This document shows, piece by piece, positions 1 through 12,542 of a DNA stretch of 64,000 bases. Positions within the stretch are counted from its first letter, which is position 1, and each line of letters begins with the position of its first letter. The position numbers and the translations under genes were made by a program. The stretch comes from Unio delphinus (Eukaryota; Mollusca; Bivalvia; Unionida; Unionidae), in assembly GCA_029339505.1 (NCBI GenBank), contig JAQISU010000233.1, positions 3,066,001-3,130,000 of the forward strand, in the 5' to 3' direction. The notes under the pieces were generated by a model. The model was not told the DNA's origin, made no database searches, and worked only from the letters and a program-made list of their open reading frames with translations.

Positions 1-2204
1 TAAAATCTCTCTTATTTACATACAGAAAGAATAACGATACTATGCATTCACTATAAAATCTCTCTTATTTACATACAGAAAGAATAACGATACTATGCAT
101 TCACTATAAAATCTCTCTTATCAACATACAGAAAGAATAACGATACTATGCATTCACTATAAAATCTCTCTTATTTACATACAGAAAGAATAACGATACT
201 ATGCATTCACTATAAAATCTATCTTATTTACATACAGAAAGAATAACGATACTATGCATTCACTATAAAATGTATCTTATTTACATACAGAAAGAATAAC
301 GATACTATGCATTCACTATAAAATCTCTCTTATTTACATACAGAAAGAATAACGATACTATGCATTCACTATAAAATCTCTCTTATTTACATACAGAAAG
401 AATAACGATACTATGCATTCACTATAAAATCTCTCTTATCTACATACAGAAAGAATAACGATACTATGCATTCACTATAAAAACTCTCTTATTTACATAC
501 AGAAAGAATAACGATACTATGCATTCACTATAAAATCTCTCTTATTTACATACAGAAAGAATAACGATACTATGCATTCACTATAAAATCTCTCTTATTT
601 ACATACAGAAAGAATAACGATACTATGCATTCACTATAAAATCTCTCTTATCTACATACAGAAAGAATAACGATACTATGCATTCACTATAAAATCTCTC
701 TTATTTACATACAGAAAGAATAACGATACTATGCATTCACTATAAAATCTCTCTTATCTACATACAGAAAGAATAACGATACTATGCATTCACTATAAAA
801 TCTCTCTTATTTACATACAGAAAGAATAACGATACTATGCATTCACTATAAAAACTCTCTTATCTACATACAGAAAGAATAACGATACTATGCATTCACT
901 ATAAAAACTCCCTTATCTACATACAGAAAGAATAACGATACTATGCATTCACTATAAAAACTCTCTTATCTACATACAGAAAGAATAGCGATACTATGCA
1001 TTCACTATAAAATCTCTCTTATTTACATACAGAAAGAATAACGATACTATGCATTCACTATAAAAACTCTCTTATCTACATACAGAAAGAATAACGATAC
1101 TATGCATTCACTATAAAAACTCTCTTATTTACATACAGAAAGAATAACGATACTATGCATTCACTATAAAAACTCTCTTATCTACATACAGAAAGAATAA
1201 CGATACTATGCATTCACTATAAAAACTCTCTTATTTACATACAGAAAGAATAACGATACTATGCATTCACTATAAAATCTCTCTTATTTACATACAGAAA
1301 GAATAACGATACTATGCATTCACTATAAAAACTCTCTTATCTACATACAGAAAGAATAACGATACTATGCATTCACTATAAAAACTCCCTTATTTACATA
1401 CAGAAAGAATAACGATACTATGCATTCACTATAAAATCTCTCTTATCTACATACAGAAAGAATAACGATACTATGCATTCACTATAAAAACTCTCTTATC
1501 TACAAACAGAAAGAATAACGATACTATGCATTCACTATAAAAACTCTCTTATCTACAAACAGAAAGAATAACGATACTATGCATTCACTATAAAATCTCT
1601 CTTATCTACATACAGAAAGAATAACGATACTATGCATTCACTATAAAATCTCTCTTATTTACATACAGAAAGAATAACGATACTATGCATTCACTATAAA
1701 ATCTCTCTTATTTACATACAGAAAGAATAACGATACTATGCATTCACTATAAAATCTCTCTTATCTACAAACAGAAAGAATAACGATACTATGCATTCAC
1801 TATAAAATCTCTCTTATTTACATACAGAAAGAATAACGATACTATGCATTCACTATAAAAACTCTTATCTACAAACAGAAAGAATAACGATACTATGCAT
1901 TCACTATAAAATCTCTCTTATTTACATACAAAAAGAATAACGATACTATGCATTCACTATAAAATCTCTCTTATTTACATACAGAAAGAATAACGATACT
2001 ATGCATTCACTATAAAATCTCTCTTATTTACATACAGAAAGAATAACGATACTATGCATTCACTATAACATCTCTCTTATCTACATACAGAAAGAATAAC
2101 AATACTTTGCATTCACTATAAAATCTATCTTATTTACATACAGAAAGAATAACGATACTATGCATTCACTATAAAATCTCTCTTATCTACATACAGAAAG
2201 AATA
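1..2204. repeat. 53-bp minisatellite, about 41 copies, open at left edge
   Basis: Head-to-tail units with period 53, for example starts at positions 1 and 54. Each unit contains CACTATAAAA, CATACAGAAAGAATAACGAT and the palindrome ATGCAT. Variation is concentrated at two sites: AAAATCTCTC versus AAAAACTCTC, and TTTACATAC versus CTACATAC. The A form dominates roughly 840-1560. A few units are shortened or changed (near 1860 and 2070). There are no spacers between units, so this is not a CRISPR-type array. It ends at about 2204, after which the sequence becomes unique. Confidence 0.97.
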
Positions 2205-3200
2205 ACAATGTTTTTCTTTTTTTAAAAAAGAGACAATATTGGAATAGTACCAAAAGTTACAAATTTCCAAATCCTTCATGATCTCATAAATATGTTATTG
2301 CTGTCTCGGTTGGGGGTTGGGGGTGGGGAGAGGTGTGTCTGTGTGTGCATGTCATATATAAAAACTAAAAGCAAAACCCCAATTCTCAATTCATTTCTGC
2401 TAACAGAAAAGTAAAATGATGTGAATTGCAAGATACCAATGATAAAAACTTTCAAATAATAATTAAAGATACTTTTGTATTGAAAATAACAACCCAAAAC
2501 ATAGATGCTGGAATTAAAAGATACTTCCCTTGGAGTGTCCTTGCACATGCATTAAGATAAATCATATCTTATATCATTCCAACTGCAAAACATGGGAGGT
2601 AATTCAATAACTAAAAGATTCTTACAGTAGACAGCTTATTTACCCCCCCCCCCAACAAAAATATTACATCTTTCTATTAAACTGTTGCAAATGAGGATAT
2701 ACTGTCAACTAACTTTTACAATATATTCAAAGTTGTCAAGAGATATCTCAAATGAGTGATTAAGTCACAAAAGGCCCCAAAGTGAAACAAATCTAAACTT
2801 CAAAAATGAAGCAGAAGAAAGAAACCCCCATGAAAAGGCACATCTATGTCCACTGGACCGTGCTTACACCAAACAGCATCAGCATATGCTACATGAAGCT
2901 TGAGCTTTGCTAGAACTTCTAATGTACATTCTGAAATAATCATGGACATGGTTCTTGTGGTTGATTTCATTTCGTGGTATTTCTGAATGTATAGCTCTAT
3001 GAAAATCCAAAAGTGATCTCAAAAGATTCATCACTTTGTCCAAAAATATACTGGTGTGATTCAACCTTTTAAAGGCATGTTTTATTTAAAATGCAGTTCA
3101 ACATAGAAATGGAATTTAATTATGTCAAACAGTTGCTGAACCAAGTTTGTTACACTAGATGTACAGTAAGACACAAACATGTGATTACTACAGCTTGATG

Positions 3201-3445
3201 TTGTTGTAGGGTTTAACGCCATTTTTCAGCACACAATTGGCCATACATGGCGGCCAGTATTAATGGTGGAGGAAGAACCCAGGTAAAGACTCAGAAAGAA
3301 ACATTGACCCACAAAAAGTTACTTGCAAGCCTTCTCACATACCCACATTGGCCGAATCTGTGACTCAAACCCCCATAGACAGAGGTGAGATGGCAGGGAT
3401 CCGTAACAGAGAGCACTTTAGACAACTTGGCCACACGGGGCCCGA
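3201..3445 (-). mobile_element. SINE-A copy 1 (tRNA-Leu-like head), with TSD
   Basis: Full-length short interspersed element read on the minus strand. The head at the right end is tRNA-like and the body contains the family core that reads, on plus, CAGTATTAATGGTGGAGGAA. The tail is (CAA)n. It is flanked by a perfect 15-bp direct repeat TACTACAGCTTGATG at 3186-3200 and 3446-3460, the mark of target-primed retrotransposition. Confidence 0.9.
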
Positions 3446-3888
3446 TACTACAGCTTGATGCAGGGCCCTAACAAATGACTAATGATCCTACAGATGCATT
3501 TTCTGTGAGGTGCAATGCAGGTTATATTGCTTGACAAACACCTTCATATCAAAAGAGGCTGTGTAACATAGTAGCAGACTCTGAAGACTCAGTATTACAA
3601 AATTCTGGATTCAAGTCTTGCCCTGGCCATTATTGTTGTCATTTTGAGCAAGGCAGTCAGGGCTAGCTGTAAGATTCATGCTAAATTCTAAAAAAAAATG
3701 GAACTATATAATAAACACACTGCATAAAATTCTGGCATCACATCTGCAAACACTACCTTTAATTCATCAAACCGATCCCCATCCACCCATTTTTAAAGAA
3801 TGAGGTTGGGAATTTTCCTCAATGGAATGGATATTTAAAACTCTTATGCTCCAGTTGACACAGCTATAAGTAATCAATAGCATCTGTT

Positions 3889-4140
3889 GTTGTTGTAGTA
3901 GTAGTAGAGTTTAACACCATCTTTCAGCACATAATAGGCTATACATGGCGGCCAATATTATTGGTGGAGGAAGAACCTGGGAAAGCCCTGGAAAGAACCA
4001 CCGATCCACGAGAAGCTACTGGCAAGTTTTTTCACATAACTACATTAGCCGAATCTTAGATTCGAACCCACGCAGACAGAGGTGAGATGGCAGTATCTGT
4101 AATGGAAAGTGCTTTAGACCACTTGGCCTCTCGGGGCCCC
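3889..4140 (-). mobile_element. SINE-A copy 2, with TSD
   Basis: Same family and orientation as the copy at 3201. It is flanked by the direct repeat AGCATCTGTT (3879-3888 and 4145-4154). The tail has a mixed GTT/GTA triplet run. The right end reads CTCGGGGCCCC, which is the start of the tRNA-like head on the minus strand. Confidence 0.88.
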
Positions 4141-5452
4141 CATGAGCATCTGTTAGTTGATTAATTCAGGAGAAGTCTTGCACTTTTTGGGCCGATTCTT
4201 ATGGCGATGAAAGATTTGAAAATCATGCTATACAAGAAAATTTGTAGTGTGTGTACTGTGAAATTACTCTGCAACAAAATCTTCTAGAAGTCGTGTATGC
4301 AAATCTTTGGAATATATTCTAGTTAGGCTTTTTTCCTCATTCAGGCTTCGGATGCAGAATAAGCTCCCGATGAGTCCTCTCACAAGTCAAAAGAGGCTAC
4401 TAAAAAATAAAAACTTTATCCCCTTAGAAATGTTTAGCTATGTACTGAGACATTTTAAAAAGAGTGCTAAAAAATTAGACTTTGTATTTTAAGGATTTTA
4501 CCCTTGTTTCGTTTTACTTTTGTTTGTTCGTGTTTTTGGAATACCAAAACTTAATCAACACTGAATAGCCAGGATTGTGCCGATATGGTATTAAACCATA
4601 CATCTGTAAATGCATCTTGCGAAATATGAGTGTTAAACCTCATATTGTGTCTCATACTATCAATGATCCACTTCCCGAGATGTATTCATGTTAAAAATAT
4701 TTAGTATACATTGAAGATACGAACAATGTACTTGTTTCATCAAACAATGAGCAAACTGAATGGACATTTCAAAATGAAACCTTAAAAGTATACTGGTTTA
4801 TGTTGGATATAACTTGGTTACTAAACTATGGAGCAGTATAACTGAACAATGTCACTAGACAAAACTAAAAGTGACCAACAGAAAGACAGAACTAATACAT
4901 CCTGAAAGAATGAAATGATTGACGGAAGACACACAAAAAAAATAGTCACTGAACAACGCACATGGAATGATGGAACATATATGCAGGCAATTCTTACCTT
5001 TTGAATCCATTAAAATGGTTTTTCTCTAGTTATTTTATTCTTACAGGTGTGCAAAAGTAAATATAATTTAGCTATCTGTAGCTGAATACTATATATTTTA
5101 ATCATGTGATGTCATTGCAGTCACACTATTCCATTTATTCTTTTTTTTTATCTCTCCATTCTGTATTTAGTGCAAACTGAAAGAACATTTGCACTGCACA
5201 GATAACTGGTGAATGGATATAGGCTAATCGTACTCTTTCACAACCTGGAAGTCAGAGTACAGGTTTTAATCTCCACTTTCTAAGCTAATCCAAATTATGC
5301 AATCTAACGTGATCTTATCATCAAAGAAAATCCTGCGGCCCATAATACAAGTGGGCTTTAGAAAAGTTTAAACTTGTAACCATGAAATAGTCATAAATGG
5401 TCAAATAACTTATGATGACCTGTAACATAATTGTGTAGCATGCAGTACTAAC

Positions 5453-5602
5453 CTTTGTCCACCTGCCATTGAGATTATCCAGGTCCCTTTTAATGTTTTC
5501 CTTGTCCTGAGGGGACAAAGTATCTTGGCTAAGAAGGGTTTCTCCATTTCTATTTATAGTATCCAGGCTCTGCTGTTTAGCAACTACATCATCTTCACGA
5601 TC
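5453..5602 (-). CDS. DMD: Dystrophin-like rod exon (human exon 47 equivalent)
   Basis: A 150-bp exon of 50 codons, phase 0 at both ends, acceptor TTTTAG/GAT and donor AAAG/GTTAGT. It reads DREDDVVAKQQSLDTINRNG, ETLLSQDTLSPQDKENIKRD, LDNLNGRWTK. These are helices B and C of the repeat begun in the exon at 8810-8666, with the helix-C Trp in GRWTK. Human dystrophin has LKQLNETGG...ISPEEQDKLENKLKQTNLQWIKV here, and the same exon size as I recall. This is the last exon visible. The next one (human exon 48 equivalent, about 186 bp expected) must lie left of position 1, since nothing in 1-5452 fits. Confidence 0.95.
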
Positions 5603-5959
5603 CTAAAACAAACAAAAATGACGCTAATGATGGCATTGATGTAAACAAGAGTGATTATAAAAATTTTCATCAGAGTAAGACTGAATTTTAATTTTACAAT
5701 AAGCTACTATCAAACATGTACAACTGAGAGGACCATATGATTGTTTAATGACAATAAGCTAGATCAAAACAGATGTGACCTATGATCCATTATCAACTTT
5801 GATTCAACACCAAATATATATATATATATACAATGAAATTAATATGAATATTACTGCTTAAGCATGCCAGTGATTTGAACATAGATAGCTGAATTCAATC
5901 CTAAATTAATGCAATCTGTTGTTGTGGATAGTGGATCACACCAAACTCACTTTCATAAT

Positions 5960-7385
5960 CAATAATTAATAAAAATGAGCATTTAATATAGTGAATATTG
6001 TTTAAAAGCTCTAAGTGCTTTACAACATCTATAAAGATGTGACTACAACAACAACAAAATTAAATCTACCATAAAATTAGAAAACATAAAGTCATGCTGA
6101 AAATATTTAAGGTAGGAAACATTATTAGGTCTTTAAGTTTGTTCTTGCAGTCAAAAATGGCGAGTTTTAAGAGCACTCTTGAAAGGGATTACTATGTCTT
6201 TGTGCCTAATTGAAATGGGCAATTCATTCCACATTGCTGGGCCCTGGTATGCAAAAGAACGTTGTCCAGATGACTTCGTTTTCACAGCGGGAATAATGAG
6301 TACACGATTGTCAGAAGAGGAGCGTAAGTATCTTGCTGGTGTGTACACATGGGTGAGGCATGATAGGTATGTTGGACTGGAGTCCATCAGTGAAACGTGG
6401 CAGTGAACAAATTTTGTGTTTGATTCTGGATCAAATGGATAGCCAGTGTAGGGTACAAAACAGTGGGGAGATCTGATCTGATCGAGGTACTCCAAGGATG
6501 GTCCAAGCATCTTTGTTTTGAACTTTTTGAAGTTTCTGGAGTAGATATTAAGATGAACAAGACAGAATTGAGTTACAACAGTCCAGTCTTAAAATTACTA
6601 ATGAACATACAAGTGTTTTAGTGGCATCATCTGAAAGATATTTGAGAATGGAGCTGATGTGTCTCAGCTCAAGATATGCAGCTTTGCATATGTTCATGAC
6701 ATGGTGCAATGCAAGAGTACCGTCTAGAGTAACACCTAGGTTTCGTACTGACTGTGTGAATTTAATGTTGGTGTTGCTGATATTTATTGTCTGAGGTAAA
6801 GGATGTGAATGAGAAAGTCTTTTGTGTTGTGATCAGAATAGCCTCAGTTTTATCATCATTCATCTGCAGCTTGTTACATGTCATCCATGATTTCACTCCA
6901 GAAAGCACCTCTCTACTCCATGGATGGTAGCATCAACTTCAGTTGAGTGGCTAGAATTGTATATTTGGGCATCATCAGCGTACAATTGTTGAGACACTGG
7001 GTGATGATCTATGACACTTGAGAACGGCTGAGTGTAAAGAATGAAAATAACAGGTCCAACAACAGACCCCTGTGAAACACCACAACATAGATCAAATGGG
7101 CTGGAGTGTATTCCATTTGCAGATACAATTTGTGTCCTGTTGACACACAGTAAGGCTGTATCATGAATTCCAAATACATACTGGAGAAGGTGAAGTAATA
7201 CATCATGGTCTATTGTGTCAAATGCTGCAGACGAATCAAGGAGGGTGAGGATTAAATCTTTCCACTATCCAAAGCAGAGAGACTGTCATTAACTACTTTC
7301 AGAACAGTAGTTTTCAGTACTGTGATAAGGGCGATATGCAGACTGTTCATTGCTAAAAAGACTACTAAAAAAATGATGCTCCAAC
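5960..7385 (-). pseudogene. 5'-truncated CR1/L2-like LINE reverse transcriptase
   Basis: Minus-strand remains of a non-LTR retrotransposon. In order one sees EQSAYRPYHSTE near 7340, LLDSSAAFDTIDHD near 7220 (RT motif with the first catalytic Asp), GVSQGSVVGPVIFILYTQP near 7060, and QLYADDAQIYN near 6980 (catalytic YADD). The end is conserved: PAMWNELPISIRHKDIVIPF then KSALKTRHF, stop at about 6151. The 3' tail has the AAGCGCTTAGAGC motif near 6010, common in CR1/L2-type elements of marine invertebrates. Frameshifts and stops occur between about 6510 and 7000, and the endonuclease half is missing, so it is dead. The clade is judged from motifs only. It lies in the sense direction of the host gene. 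Confidence 0.85.
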
Positions 7386-7434
7386 AACTATCATTACTAC
7401 TATGAATAATTCTTTATTTAAAGATGACAACTGG

Positions 7435-8510
7435 AATTAAAATACACAGTCTCTTTGGATAACTCAAATTAACATACACTAGTCTCCCAGGGATAACTCA
7501 AATTTGCATTCACTAGTCTTTCAACTGTAACATGAATAGCATAAACTTGTCCATCATCTGTAACTTGAATTAAAATTAACTAACCTATTATGGATAAGTT
7601 TAATTGGCATAAACTAGTCTATTATGGGTAACATGAATTGGAATCAACTGATCTATTATGGATAAGTTTAATTGGCATAAACTAGTCTATTATCGGTAAC
7701 ATGAATTGGAATCAACTGATCTATTATGGATAAGTTTAATTGGCATAAACTAGTCTATTATCGGTAACATGAATTGGAATCAACTGATCTATTATGGATA
7801 AGTTTAATTGGCATAAACTAGTCTATTATCGGTAACATGAATTGGAATCAACTGATCTATTATGGATAAGTTTAATTGGCATAAACTAGTCTATTATGGG
7901 TAACATGAATTGGAATCAACTGATCTATTATGGATAAGTTTAATTGGCATAAACTAGTCTATTATGGGTAACATGAATTGGAATCAACTTATCTATTATG
8001 GATAAGTTTAATTGGCATAAACTAGTCTATTATGGGTAACATGAATTGGAATCAACTTATCTATTATGGATAAGTTTAATTGGCATAAACTAGTCTATTA
8101 TGGGTAACATGAATTGGAATCAACTGATCTATTATGGATAAGTTTAATTGGCATAAACTAGTCTATTATCGGTAACATGAATTGGAATCAACTGATCTAT
8201 TATGGATAAGTTTAATTGGCATAAACTAGTCTATTATCGGTAACATGAATTGGAATCAACTGATCTATTATGGATAAGTTTAATTGGCATAAACTAGTCT
8301 ATTATCGGTAACATGAATTGGAATCAACTGATCTATTATGGATAAGTTTAATTGGCATAAACTTGTCTCCCATGGTTAACTTTAACTTGCATAAACTAGT
8401 CTTTCATGGGTAACCTGAATTAACCAAAGTTTGTCAAACATGGGTAACTTGAATTTGCTTAAACTAGTCTATAATGGGTAGCTTGATTTAGTATAAACTA
8501 GTATCCCATT
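7435..8510. repeat. 34-bp monomer / 68-bp higher-order minisatellite
   Basis: The core at about 7560-8380 is a 68-bp unit repeated about 11 times. Each unit is two related 34-bp halves, one with CTAGTCTATTATSGGTAACA and one with CTGATCTATTATGGATAAGT. The edges (7435-7560 and 8360-8510) are decayed single monomers such as CACTAGTCTCCCAGGGATAA. Within the core, the TATGGG and TATCGG variants come in blocks (one G, three C, four G, three C), which suggests that multi-unit segments were duplicated. Confidence 0.95.
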
Positions 8511-8665
8511 AGAAATTACCACACATCCGATCATCACACCATTAATGATAGCATGTCAATCCTTTTCTGCAGTTATTATGAGCCAAACTGCTATAATATC
8601 AAAACAGAAAATGACTGGATATTGTGGCAACTAGGTTAATTTAGGTGAAATATTGGTAAACCTAC

Positions 8666-8810
8666 CTTGACTTTCTCCAAGACTTCTTCCATGAACACCT
8701 CTTCAGGTTGGAGTGTTGTGCCCAGGATGTTTTCTGTCTCATCAAGCCAGAAAAAAAGCTCATCCATATCCTCAGTAAATTCACTCGTTTTCACACCTTC
8801 AGTTTCCAGG
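8666..8810 (-). CDS. DMD: Dystrophin-like rod exon (human exon 46 equivalent)
   Basis: A 145-bp exon, entry phase 2, exit phase 0, acceptor TTTCTTTAAG and donor CAAG/GTAGGT. The 48 full codons read LETEGVKTSEFTEDMDELFF, WLDETENILGTTLQPEEVFM, EEVLEKVK. This is helix A of a spectrin repeat with the diagnostic FFWLDE core, matching human SEFQRDLNEFVLWLEEADNI and, further on, LEQVK at the same distance. It is one codon shorter than the human 148 bp I recall. The neighbouring introns are 3.1 and 3.7 kb. A 68-bp minisatellite ends about 150 bp downstream of the donor. Confidence 0.95.
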
Positions 8811-9187
8811 CTTAAAGAAAAATCAACACAGATTTTTTTTCTTCATTATCATATGCTATTTTGGCACAGATGTTAAATTTACTGATGAGCTCTTCCTGTT
8901 CAGCAAGTTGTTTAATTATTATTTAGGATAATACACTTATTAAGAACAGTGGAAGAAGAACAAAAATATGCCCCTTTACCTGTAAAAATGTCACATCCAA
9001 AACAAAAGTCAATCAAACATGAAAATTAAATCATAGTGACCTAGTTCATTGGGATTCTGTTGTTGTTGTAGCAGATGTATCATAGATGATTACTGTAGTT
9101 TTAATTAAGGTAGTTTAAAATCTGTGCATAAATATTTATCAAAATTTATAAAGCCACCATCAGAATTATTATTCAAAGACAGCAACA

Positions 9188-9435
9188 TGTTGTTGTTGTT
9201 GTTGTTGTAGGGTTTAAAACCTTTTTTCAGCACACGATAGACTATACATGACGACCAGTATTAATGGTGGAGGAAATAGCCGAGAAAATCCCCAGAAAAA
9301 ACCACAGAGCCACGAGAAGCTACTGGCAAGCTTTCTCGCCTACCCACATTGGGCGAATCTGAGACTCGAACCCAAGCAAACAGGTGAGATGGCAGTGATC
9401 CATAATGGAGAGTGCTTTAGACCACTCAATGCCCA
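9188..9435 (-). mobile_element. SINE-A copy 3
   Basis: Near full-length copy in minus orientation with a (GTT)n run at its tail (9188-9206). The left flank GACAGCAACATG (9176-9187) is one half of a target-site duplication whose partner is not on the right side here. The same 12 bases appear to the right of the SINE at 36226 (see findings). The outer end of the tRNA-like head is lost near 9430. Confidence 0.85.
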
Positions 9436-10102
9436 CTCACTGAGATGCATCAATCATACTAATTTTCATGAATGCTGGTCAAATAGGGTTCAAAATACTG
9501 AAAGTGAAATGACTGGAGAGATAAAAATAATATACTAGTCATTTAAACATGAAAGTAGTATAACAGTAACCAAATTTAGCCTCTCAGGCATAAGAAGTAG
9601 GTCACAATGTACTAGGTTTGATAAAGTTGGATCGCTCACTTTTATCTACATCCATCTTGCAATTTTCATGAGTGTAGGTTACATATGGGGAAAGATACTG
9701 ACAGTATAATTAACAAATAGCTGTTAAATAGTCATTCCCATCTCTGAAGCCCATCTCCATTATAGACACAAGTTGGTACAAGGCCAAGTTGCCAGACACA
9801 GAGTTGTCACATTTTTACCATACTATACACCTCATGGGAAGACAAGGCCTGCTTTTCAGTGAAAAAGTGGTGGCCTTGTACAGAAGTTTCTCCAGCATGA
9901 AAAATGGATCACAATTAATTTAAAGTATGATATAAGTTTTCTTGACGAGAGATATATTATACAGGTGAAATAGGGTCAAAGATAATGATGGCATAATGAA
10001 CAAATGGATGAAAATTTTAAAAAAGCAGAAGAATGGGTCTTTAACCAAAGCTATTGCAAATATAAATTATCATAATTTAATCACAAATGAAATCAGCATG
10101 TA

Positions 10103-10273
10103 CAGTTGACTCCGGTTAACTGCACACCCTCGGGCCCGTCATGAGACCGTGCAGTTAACCGGAGTACGGTACAGTACATTTTGAAGCATTGGGGAAAAAA
10201 CGGGACTGGCATGATTATGTGCAGTTATCCGGAGTGTGCAGTTAACCGATGTGCAGTAAAGTGGAGTCGACTG
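10103..10273. mobile_element. 171-bp MITE, pogo/Tigger-type ends, TA duplication
   Basis: Inverted ends: left CAGTTGACTCCGGTTAACTG, right (reverse complement) CAGTCGACTCCACTTTACTG. Both are bounded by TA at 10101-10102 and 10274-10275. The interior repeats the motif GTGCAGTTAACCGGAGT in both directions, so the whole element can fold into a hairpin. It encodes nothing. Ends and TA target point to the Tc1/mariner superfamily, pogo/Tigger group, by general resemblance. Confidence 0.85.
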
Positions 10274-10944
10274 TAATGATTAGACTCGATACTGTTACAT
10301 ATAAACCATGTCAAAATCTGAATTCCAGTCACTTTGATAATTTTTTGACACAAAATAAAATGAAAAGCTCTCAATGATTGAGTGCAGTGTACCTACAAAT
10401 TCCTAAACAAGTGGCTCTCAAAGATATTGACACTAGGAATTTGCTGAATCGGTTCCTTTCCTTCTTTTATTTCCTTCATATGCCGGGTATATTGGTTCAG
10501 TTTTTAAGTTTTTGGTGAAATTCCGACATGCACAACAACCATCGGTTGAAGAAATAAACAACTGTAAGAAAATCCAAATCACAACTCTAGGCAACTCCAT
10601 TTTCTCACACATAATGCAACCATGATGTTGATAAAAACAGAGTGCAGAACATTTGAAAAAAGCTGACTTGTTCTGTGGAACTCTGAGAAAACAATATTAG
10701 CTCCAATATCATAGAGTGGCACCACTTATCAACCGGAAGGTGCCTCTGTCCAAGTGTTAACCACCTATGAGGTCTGACAAAAACTGGATTCAGGAAATTG
10801 GGCTTAGATATGCGATCCTCCCACCCACATTTTCTTTTTAACCCTACAGTTACTTTGACCTGTTAACTTCCTGCCTCAGAATCAATAGGGAGCTGTCCCT
10901 GCCAAATGTAGTCTGCCTTTTAAGTGTAATGTCAACTATGCCAT

Positions 10945-11215
10945 GGAAATTTTACTCGTCATGAAGAAAGGAAAATCACATGTTCAGCTTCCCAGGAAAT
11001 TTTACTTGTCATGGAGAAAGGAAAATCACATGTTCAGCTTCCAATAAAATTTTACTTGTCATGGAGAAAGGAAAATCACATGTTCAGCTTGGGTGACCTT
11101 GATCTTGGACCATACAACCTCAAAACCAACACGTTTCTGACTCTACACATAAATATGACACACATACAAAACCAACACGTTTTTGACTCTACACATAAAT
11201 ATGACACACACAGTT
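10945..11215. repeat. Short local tandem duplications
   Basis: Two neighbouring small repeats. First, about 2.7 copies of a 50-bp unit containing GAGAAAGGAAAATCACATGT (10945-11093). Second, two copies of a unit containing AAAACCAACACGTTT and CTACACATAAATATGACAC (11121-11215). An open frame at 11011-11367 runs through both but is explained by the duplications. Confidence 0.8.
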
Positions 11216-12542
11216 TGACACCAAGAACAAACCCACAGCACAAAAAAAGCTATGTTGAAGAAACCATCTTGCTTATGGACAGACTAACGAATAGTGTATT
11301 ATGTACACAGCAGATATTTTTGGCACCTCATTGTAAAAGTGGCTATGTTGCGTCAACAAAATGTTAAGATCCAAAAATGTATAAAAGAACTGCATACAAA
11401 ATTTGGATGTTAAAACCTTCCAGAAGATGTCAAATTTAGTACAGCAAGAATATAAAATATAAAGATGTCAAATTTCTGTAAAATGTATATAAAATAACTG
11501 GTAAAAGTAACACATGTAAAATCCTTAAAATATGAACAACATTTGACATATAAACCGCATTTAATTACAATGTCCAGGATTATCTTGGGTGGTACATCCT
11601 CATACGATTTCTTCAAACAGTTCATGTCAATTATTTCTGTCTCACAGAGTGGAAATCTATGTCATCTAATGTCAGAGTACACATTCTGGTTTAGGTTCAC
11701 CCCTCAGGAGGTAAGCACGAGCCAAGCCATGTGCACGTAAAACATAACTGGCATAATACCATCTCATTTCCCCCCGTTATTCTATACAAGGGATGTCACT
11801 CTCCAGTAATAAGTCAGATGGTCTTAAGTTTTTGGCATTTTCATTCTACATATTTTGCTATGTGTGATGAAAATGCTGATTTATGCAATATCTGAGGTCT
11901 GTATATGGGTTCTAATTTTCATGAATGTATGTGACAGAGACACAAAGACACTTTAAGGACACAGCAAACCATGGAATGAAAAAATGAAGGGAGCAAGGAA
12001 TAGATTGATAAATTTGTGAAGCAAAATATTATACCCCTTTCCTCCTTCATAGGTGAGGGGACAAAAAAAAATCAGCAAGTGTTCCCCCTTATGGTCTTTT
12101 ACCAGTGGAACTAGCATTAAAATCAAGATGGTATTGCTAGATTCCAACATAGCACAATCTATGTATATTTAGTGCCATTTCAAAAGAAACATTCAAACAA
12201 AATCTAAACAATAAACTGGTAATGTTGAGATACTACAATTACACAAATAACATGAGTATTGATTATCTCTAACAGACATTTTCACAAAAACCAAAGATAA
12301 TATTTGGCTGCTGCTCAGGATTTATGATGGCAAAGTCCAAAGATTTTTCTAGTTTTTTTATACCTGAAATTGTCTCTGAATTGTATTTTTAAAAATGGAC
12401 ATTTCCTTACATTTTATGAAAGTATCAAACAAGTTTTGTAAAATTTTACTTGCAACAAAGATCTTTTTTCTAAGTTACACAGGTTGTCATGCCATAGATT
12501 TTTCTAGAACCCTTTATTAACCTAAAAAAAATGTCTACATAC

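Larger units (their letters stand above)
1..5452 (-). other. Intron after exon-47 equivalent (incomplete)
   Basis: This is the first 5.45 kb of the intron that follows the exon at 5602-5453; its 3' end is outside the window. From right to left it holds ordinary AT-rich sequence, two SINE-A copies (3201-4140), about 1 kb without recognisable features, and a 53-bp minisatellite that runs off the edge. I searched the minus strand for a spectrin-repeat exon and found none. Confidence 0.85.
5603..8665 (-). other. Intron between exon-46 and exon-47 equivalents
   Basis: A 3.06-kb intron. It is almost entirely a truncated LINE (5960-7385) followed directly by a 34/68-bp minisatellite (7435-8510). 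The few hundred bases next to each exon are AT-rich and featureless apart from a short TA run near 5816. Confidence 0.9.
8811..12542 (-). other. Intron between exon-45 and exon-46 equivalents
   Basis: A 3.73-kb intron. It holds a 59-bp segment shared with 36166-36224 (9073-9131), a SINE-A copy (9188-9435), a small MITE (10103-10273) and short tandem duplications (10945-11215). The stretches 9436-10100, 10275-10940 and 11216-12542 are AT-rich and show nothing I recognise. The short open frames there lack protein-like composition or splice context. Confidence 0.85.

Noticed and set aside
1..2204. CRISPR-like regular array
   Set aside because: Units follow head-to-tail with no unique spacers and the context is eukaryotic introns. 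It is a minisatellite.
2879..3064. Possible exon-48 equivalent (minus frame with LLRSLLDF)
   Set aside because: No acceptor/donor pair in the required phase and no spectrin-repeat pattern beyond a few hydrophobic residues.
6179..6406. Plus-strand 75-codon open frame
   Set aside because: It is antisense to the conserved end of the LINE reverse transcriptase at 6151-6510.
10685..10960. Possible further transposon fragment
   Set aside because: Some phrases look repeat-like, but I found no ends, target duplication or second copy in the window.
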